Origin: an uncultured Collinsella sp.
GTDB taxonomy: Bacteria; Actinomycetota; Coriobacteriia; Coriobacteriales; Coriobacteriaceae
DNA: 8,161 nt
Direction: 5' to 3'
NCBI GenBank assembly: GCA_902494035.1
Contig: CABURV010000070.1
Coordinates: forward strand, 1-8,161
Positions 4,778 through 8,161 of this stretch are shown here, in pieces; the stretch's first letter is position 1, and each line of letters starts with the position of its first letter. Position numbers and translations under genes: made by a program. The notes under the pieces are model-generated. The model had not been told where the DNA came from and searched no databases. It saw only the letters and a program-made list of their open reading frames with translations.

Positions 4778-5779
4778 TTAAAGGGTGCTGAGAGTGGGGG
4801 TCCAGGCGATGGTAGGGGTCGCGCCGTCGAGAACCTCGTTGATGGTGGCGGCCATACCGGCGAGCAGGCTGTTCTCGCTCACGGTAAGCGCCCCGTAGCC
4901 ACCGGCGCGCATGAGCTCGCGAATTACCACGGCACCTGCCAAAATCACGCCCGCGCGTTTGGGCTGCACGCCTGGCAGTGCGGCAATGCCTGCAACATCC
5001 AGCGCAGACATGCGCTCAATAGCGGCCGAAACCTGATCCAGCGAAAGCTCGCGCAAGTGCACAAAGCTCGAATCATACGGCTCCAGCTCGTGTACCAGCG
5101 CCACGAGCGTGGTGACGGTGCCACCCACCGCGACCAAGCGCTCAGCGCGCTCAAAATTGCTCGGCAGGCCCTCAAAATAGGCAGCGAAATGCTCGCCTGC
5201 CCACGCGGCAGCGGCGGCAAGCTCACTGTCCGTTGGCGGCAGTGTCGAGAAAAACCGCTCGGTCACGCGGCGACAACCGATGTCCAGCGAGCGCGTCCCT
5301 TCCAGCGCAAAGACGCCGCACTCCGGCGCATAGACGCCCGTCGCGAGCTCCGTTGATCCGCCGCCCGAATCGGCAACAATGATGCGCTCGCCGGCAAAGT
5401 CGTGCGCCACGCCAAAAAATGTCAGGCGCGCCTCGACCTCGCCCGGAATCACCTGTGGCTCAAGCCCCAGATCGCGCAGGCCGTCCAGCAGCAGCGCGGC
5501 GTTGGACGCATCGCGCGCGGCACTCGTGCAGGTGGTGCAGACGCACGCGGCTCCAAAGGCACGCGCCTCATCCACAAACATCCGGCATGCGGCGAGCACG
5601 CGCTCGACCGCCGCCCCGCAAAAGCGACCCGTCGCGTCCACGCCCTCGCCCAGGTCGGTAATCTCGGTATGTTTGGACGATCCCACGATCGCCCCAGCCT
5701 CAACCTGGGCCAGCACCAGTCGCGACGACACCGTTCCCAGGTCGATCGCGGCTACCTTATAGCGTTTGCAATTTGTCAT
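4778..5779 (-). CDS. Ppx/GppA-family phosphatase
   Basis: This enzyme belongs to the sugar kinase/actin-like ATPase fold family that hydrolyses terminal phosphates from polyphosphate (Ppx) or converts pppGpp to ppGpp (GppA). The choice between the two cannot be made from sequence alone. At 333 residues it is the short two-domain form without the C-terminal HD-like region of E. coli Ppx. Conserved motifs in order: AAIDLGTVSSRL (residues 10-21, usually DIGTNS), TSAARDASN (85-93), GEVEARL with catalytic-type Glu116, DSGGGSTEL (137-145), DIGCRRVTERF, VGGTVTTLVAL, and PKRAGVILAGAVVI. A strong Shine-Dalgarno (GGAGGGGAG) lies inside the end of the upstream ftsB-like gene, and the start ATG overlaps that gene's TGA by four bases (ATGA), so translation is coupled. 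It is the last gene of the eno-ftsB-ppx block; actinobacteria such as Mycobacterium place ppx2 in the same position. Confidence 0.93.
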   Translation of the reverse strand: MTNCKRYKVAAIDLGTVSSRLVLAQVEAGAIVGSSKHTEITDLGEGVDATGRFCGAAVERVLAACRMFVDEARAFGAACVCTTCTSAARDASNAALLLDGLRDLGLEPQVIPGEVEARLTFFGVAHDFAGERIIVADSGGGSTELATGVYAPECGVFALEGTRSLDIGCRRVTERFFSTLPPTDSELAAAAAWAGEHFAAYFEGLPSNFERAERLVAVGGTVTTLVALVHELEPYDSSFVHLRELSLDQVSAAIERMSALDVAGIAALPGVQPKRAGVILAGAVVIRELMRAGGYGALTVSENSLLAGMAATINEVLDGATPTIAWTPTLSTL

Positions 5780-6570
5780 TGCGGGCTCCCCTCCGGGCGC
5801 AATTTGCCGTTGGACACGACCGTCTGGCCCTCGACGCCGTTAAACCCAAACAGCATGTCGAGCGCTTGGATGTACCACGGCGCGTCCTTACCAACTTCTT
5901 CGATTTCCTTGGCAACTTCGCTGGCCTTCTTGGCGTTCGACGACTTCTGGCTCGACGAGGCATCCGAATCGCCGTCCAGGCCCTGCACTTCAATCCTCTT
6001 CTCGCCGGGCATCACCAAGCCCAGGTCCTCGGACGCCGCATCCTTGATGCCCTCCTCCGAGAGCAGCTTGTCGACGCTTTTTTGCAGCTCGTCGTTATAT
6101 TGTTCGCGAATCTCAACCTGCTTGGCCAGGATATCGCTCGAGCGTTTCGCCACGTACAGGTCGCGCACGGGGAAATACAGGCTCACAAGCGCCAGCACCA
6201 CCACGATACCGATAAACAGCGGGCGCAGAGAGCCATGCGTAAAGTCATAGATCGCCTTGACCACCGCATTGTCGTTGGCGTAGCGCATAAAGTCCGAGCC
6301 CAAAAGACGGTTCGAGGGCCTGGTCGACTTTTCGTGCGCTTGAGCCGAGGGGCGCTGCGTACGCGAAGCATGCGTCGCGCGCGCCGAACGTGGCGGGCGG
6401 TCCGCCGACGTATTCATTTGAGCACGGGGACGCGAGGTGTTTGTCGGACGTTGCGCGGGGCGGTCAGCACCAGTGTAGCCGGACCCACCGAGCTGCACCG
6501 TACGTGCACGACGAGACGACGGTTCGTGCGAACCGGCGGAATAATACCTGTTGTCGTAAATCTGATCCAT
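5776..6570 (-). CDS. FtsB/DivIC-like septum formation initiator
   Basis: This is a bitopic membrane protein of the FtsB/DivIC family, which links FtsL and FtsQ/DivIB in the divisome. From the chosen start it has 264 residues. Residues 1-115 are a basic, Arg/Ser/Thr/Pro-rich, probably disordered cytoplasmic tail. Residues 116-134 (RPLFIGIVVVLALVSLYF) are the membrane segment. Residues 138-170 form a coiled coil, followed by the family signature around DAASEDLGLVMPGE. A charged Ser/Lys/Glu-rich linker and a hydrophobic segment ending in WYIQALDMLFGF come last. The ATG at 6570 is preferred because AAGG lies five to six bases upstream and an extended -10 (6614-6622) lies just before it; the open frame further upstream crosses the enolase terminator. 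It sits between enolase and ppx as in many actinobacteria, which supports the family call. The long tail makes it larger than E. coli FtsB (about 100 residues), though long versions are common in actinobacteria. Confidence 0.88.
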   Translation of the reverse strand: MDQIYDNRYYSAGSHEPSSRRARTVQLGGSGYTGADRPAQRPTNTSRPRAQMNTSADRPPRSARATHASRTQRPSAQAHEKSTRPSNRLLGSDFMRYANDNAVVKAIYDFTHGSLRPLFIGIVVVLALVSLYFPVRDLYVAKRSSDILAKQVEIREQYNDELQKSVDKLLSEEGIKDAASEDLGLVMPGEKRIEVQGLDGDSDASSSQKSSNAKKASEVAKEIEEVGKDAPWYIQALDMLFGFNGVEGQTVVSNGKLRPEGSPQ

Positions 6571-6613
6571 GTGCGCCTTGTGCGGTTGAGGTTTGTTTGC
6601 GCTAAGTCCTTTA

Positions 6614-6622
6614 GTTATAGCA
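6614..6622 (-). promoter_or_regulatory. Extended -10 promoter for ftsB-ppx
   Basis: On the minus strand TGCTATAAC fits an extended -10 (TGn-TATAAC). No good -35 is visible, which extended -10 promoters tolerate. The start would be near 6607, giving a leader of about 37 bases. It lies downstream of the enolase terminator, so ftsB-ppx can be expressed independently of enolase. Confidence 0.55.
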
Positions 6623-6661
6623 CGAGCGCCCGCACCTCCTTCGCCAGCCTTTGCTCGACAT

Positions 6662-6693
6662 AAAAAAGGCGCTGAGCCATACGGCCCAGCGCC
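6662..6693 (-). terminator. Intrinsic terminator of enolase
   Basis: On the minus strand GGCGCTGGGCC and GGCTCAGCGCC (6683-6693 and 6668-6678) form an 11-bp stem with one wobble and loop GTAT. Six T residues follow (6667-6662). It lies about 65 bases after the enolase stop. Confidence 0.93.
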
Positions 6694-6757
6694 CAATGGC
6701 AGCCATCAGAAGTGGAGCGGAGCCGAGTCAACCCCGCCCCCCGCGAGCACCACCTGT

Positions 6758-8047
6758 TTAGCGAATGTTGTAGAACGCAGACCTGCCGGCGTAGCGCGCG
6801 CTGTCCTCGAGCTCGTCCTCGATGCGGATGAGCTGGTTGTACTTGGCGATACGGTCGCTGCGGCACGGAGCGCCCGACTTGATCTGACCGGCGTTGACGC
6901 CCACGACCAGGTCGGCGATCGTGGAGTCCTCGGTCTCGCCGGAGCGGTGGCTCACGATGCAAGCGTAGCCCGCCTCCTTGGCGGTCTCGATGGCCTCGAG
7001 CGACTCGGTGAGCGTGCCAATCTGGTTGACCTTGACCAGGATCGCGTTGGCGGCACCCAGCTCGATGCCCTTCTTGAGGCGCTCGGTGTTGGTGACGAAC
7101 AGGTCATCGCCCACCAGCTGCACCTTGTTGCCAATGCGACGGGTGAGCTCAACCCAGCCGTCCCAGTCCTCCTCGGCCATGCCGTCCTCGATGGAGATGA
7201 TAGGATAGGTGTCGACGAGCTTCTCCCAGTAATCGACCATCTGGGCGCTCGTGTACTCAACGCCCTCGCCCTTGAGCTCGTACATGCCGGTCTCGGCGTT
7301 GTAAAACTCGGTCGAGGCCGGATCCATGGCGTACATGAAGTCGACGCCGGGCGTAAAGCCGGCCTTCTCCACGGCCTTGGTGATGTACTCGAACGGCTCG
7401 GCGTTGGTCTTGAGGTTGGGCGCAAAGCCGCCCTCGTCGCCCACACCGCCGCCCAGGCCTGCCTCGTGCAGCACGCCCTTGAGGGTGTGGTAGACCTCAG
7501 CGCACCAACGCAGGCCCTCGGCAAAGCTCGGGGCGCCTACCGGCATAATCATGAACTCCTGGAAGTCAACGTTGTTGTCGGCATGCACGCCGCCGTTGAG
7601 GATGTTCATCATGGGCGTGGGCAGCAGGTGGGCGTTGACGCCACCCAGGTACTGATACAGCGACAGGCCCGCCGACTCGGCAGCGGCGCGGGCGGCGGCC
7701 AGCGACACGCCCAGGATGGCGTTGGCACCGAGCTTGGTCTTGTTGGGGGTACCGTCCACGGCAATCAGCGCGGCATCGACGGCGCGCTGGTCGAAGGCGT
7801 CGAGGCCCACGACGGCGTTAGCGCACTCGTTATTGACGTGCTCGACGGCCCGAGAGACGCCCTTGCCCAGATAGCGGCCCTTGTCGCCATCACGCAGCTC
7901 GCAGGCCTCAAAGGCGCCGGTCGAAGCACCCGAAGGCACCATTGCGCGGCCAAAGCTGCCGTCCTCGAGCACGACCTCGACCTCGACGGTGGGATTGCCG
8001 CGGCTGTCGAGCACCTCGCGACCGTAGACGTCCAAAATATCGCTCAT
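6758..8047 (-). CDS. eno: Enolase (phosphopyruvate hydratase)
   Basis: Enolase interconverts 2-phosphoglycerate and phosphoenolpyruvate in glycolysis and gluconeogenesis; it is cytoplasmic and Mg-dependent. The 429-residue length is that of full bacterial enolases. The N-terminal domain begins DVYGREVLDSRGNPTVE, with the mobile loop SGASTGAFE at 39-47. In the barrel, NGGVHADNNVDFQEFM supplies His155 and Glu164. VGDEGGFAP supplies Glu205. Metal ligands are Asp242 (AMDPASTEF), Glu287 (SIEDGM) and Asp314 (VGDDLF). The base is Lys339 (LVKVNQIGT), followed by the SHRSGETED signature (366-374) and Lys390 (QIKSGAP). All key residues are present. The start is set by GAGGGAG five to seven bases before ATG. 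Its codon use is strongly biased to GC-ending codons, as expected of a highly expressed gene. It has its own terminator and lies upstream of ftsB-ppx. Confidence 0.99.
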   Translation of the reverse strand: MSDILDVYGREVLDSRGNPTVEVEVVLEDGSFGRAMVPSGASTGAFEACELRDGDKGRYLGKGVSRAVEHVNNECANAVVGLDAFDQRAVDAALIAVDGTPNKTKLGANAILGVSLAAARAAAESAGLSLYQYLGGVNAHLLPTPMMNILNGGVHADNNVDFQEFMIMPVGAPSFAEGLRWCAEVYHTLKGVLHEAGLGGGVGDEGGFAPNLKTNAEPFEYITKAVEKAGFTPGVDFMYAMDPASTEFYNAETGMYELKGEGVEYTSAQMVDYWEKLVDTYPIISIEDGMAEEDWDGWVELTRRIGNKVQLVGDDLFVTNTERLKKGIELGAANAILVKVNQIGTLTESLEAIETAKEAGYACIVSHRSGETEDSTIADLVVGVNAGQIKSGAPCRSDRIAKYNQLIRIEDELEDSARYAGRSAFYNIR

Positions 8048-8154
8048 GTTGTCTCCCTCTCACTTGGAAACGGGTTGAATGCTTGGCGACACGGCATTGC
8101 GCCAATGTGGCGCTTTGGTTTGCAAGTTAGCCTTGTCGCACTTTTTGCATTATG
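8048..8154 (-). promoter_or_regulatory. Enolase leader with overlapping inverted repeats
   Basis: On the minus strand CATAAT (8149-8154) is a possible -10, whose -35 would fall outside the window; the leader would be about 95 bases. Inside it GCGCCA-CAT-TGGCGC (8113-8099) is a perfect 6-bp inverted repeat. Its second arm can instead pair, shifted by one base, with CGCCAA (8088-8083). The two pairings exclude each other. A Shine-Dalgarno GAGGGAG (about 8053-8059) follows. This may be an operator, a leader structure or chance. Confidence 0.35.
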
Positions 8155-8161
8155 CCCTAAG

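Noticed and set aside
5773..6663. Open frame of almost 300 codons antisense to the FtsB-like gene
   Set aside because: It is a shadow: no Shine-Dalgarno or domain, and low-complexity Arg-rich translation, while the minus strand encodes a family match with regulatory signals.
6571..6696. N-terminal extension of the FtsB-like protein to 6696
   Set aside because: It would start within the enolase terminator and upstream of the extended -10, and its residues are unlike the family.

Overview
The window looks like chromosomal DNA from a high-GC Gram-positive gut bacterium of the class Coriobacteriia, most likely Collinsella or a close relative. This rests on three things: GC-rich coding sequence, the actinobacterial gene order enolase - FtsB-like - Ppx/GppA, and an orphan galactitol-type PTS IIB. 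The genus is inferred from general resemblance, not from a search.

Left part (1-2100). The window opens inside a membrane-bound sensor histidine kinase on the + strand. It converges on a two-gene minus-strand operon (PTS IIB, then a VOC/glyoxalase-fold protein), and one symmetric hairpin lies between the two stop codons. A compact divergent promoter region (about 2021-2071) separates the IIB operon from a + strand gene for a small membrane-anchored helical-repeat protein.

Middle part (2106-4777). The helical-repeat gene is followed by tRNA-Leu(UAA) and its terminator. The tRNA 3' end and terminator occur again 197 bases downstream, and between the copies lies a GC-rich core with three hairpins. 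Next come a 71-base palindromic repeat, three tandem palindromes about three helical turns apart, and an AAA+ ATPase with a C-terminal DUF4143-like, PD-(D/E)XK-type domain. A second member of the same palindromic repeat family follows the ATPase. This stretch is the accessory part: its regulatory DNA is AT-richer than its surroundings and it is dense in repeats.

Right part (4778-8161, all minus strand). Enolase is transcribed first and ends at a strong hairpin with a U-tract. An FtsB/DivIC-like septum protein follows with its own likely promoter, and its stop codon overlaps the start of a Ppx/GppA-family phosphatase by four bases. This is housekeeping content: glycolysis, cell division, and polyphosphate or (p)ppGpp metabolism.

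I do not claim a proven new system. The most interesting candidate is the ATPase cassette (3111-4766), with its paired flanking palindromes and phased tandem operators. Second is the tRNA-Leu 3'-end duplication with its structured core.
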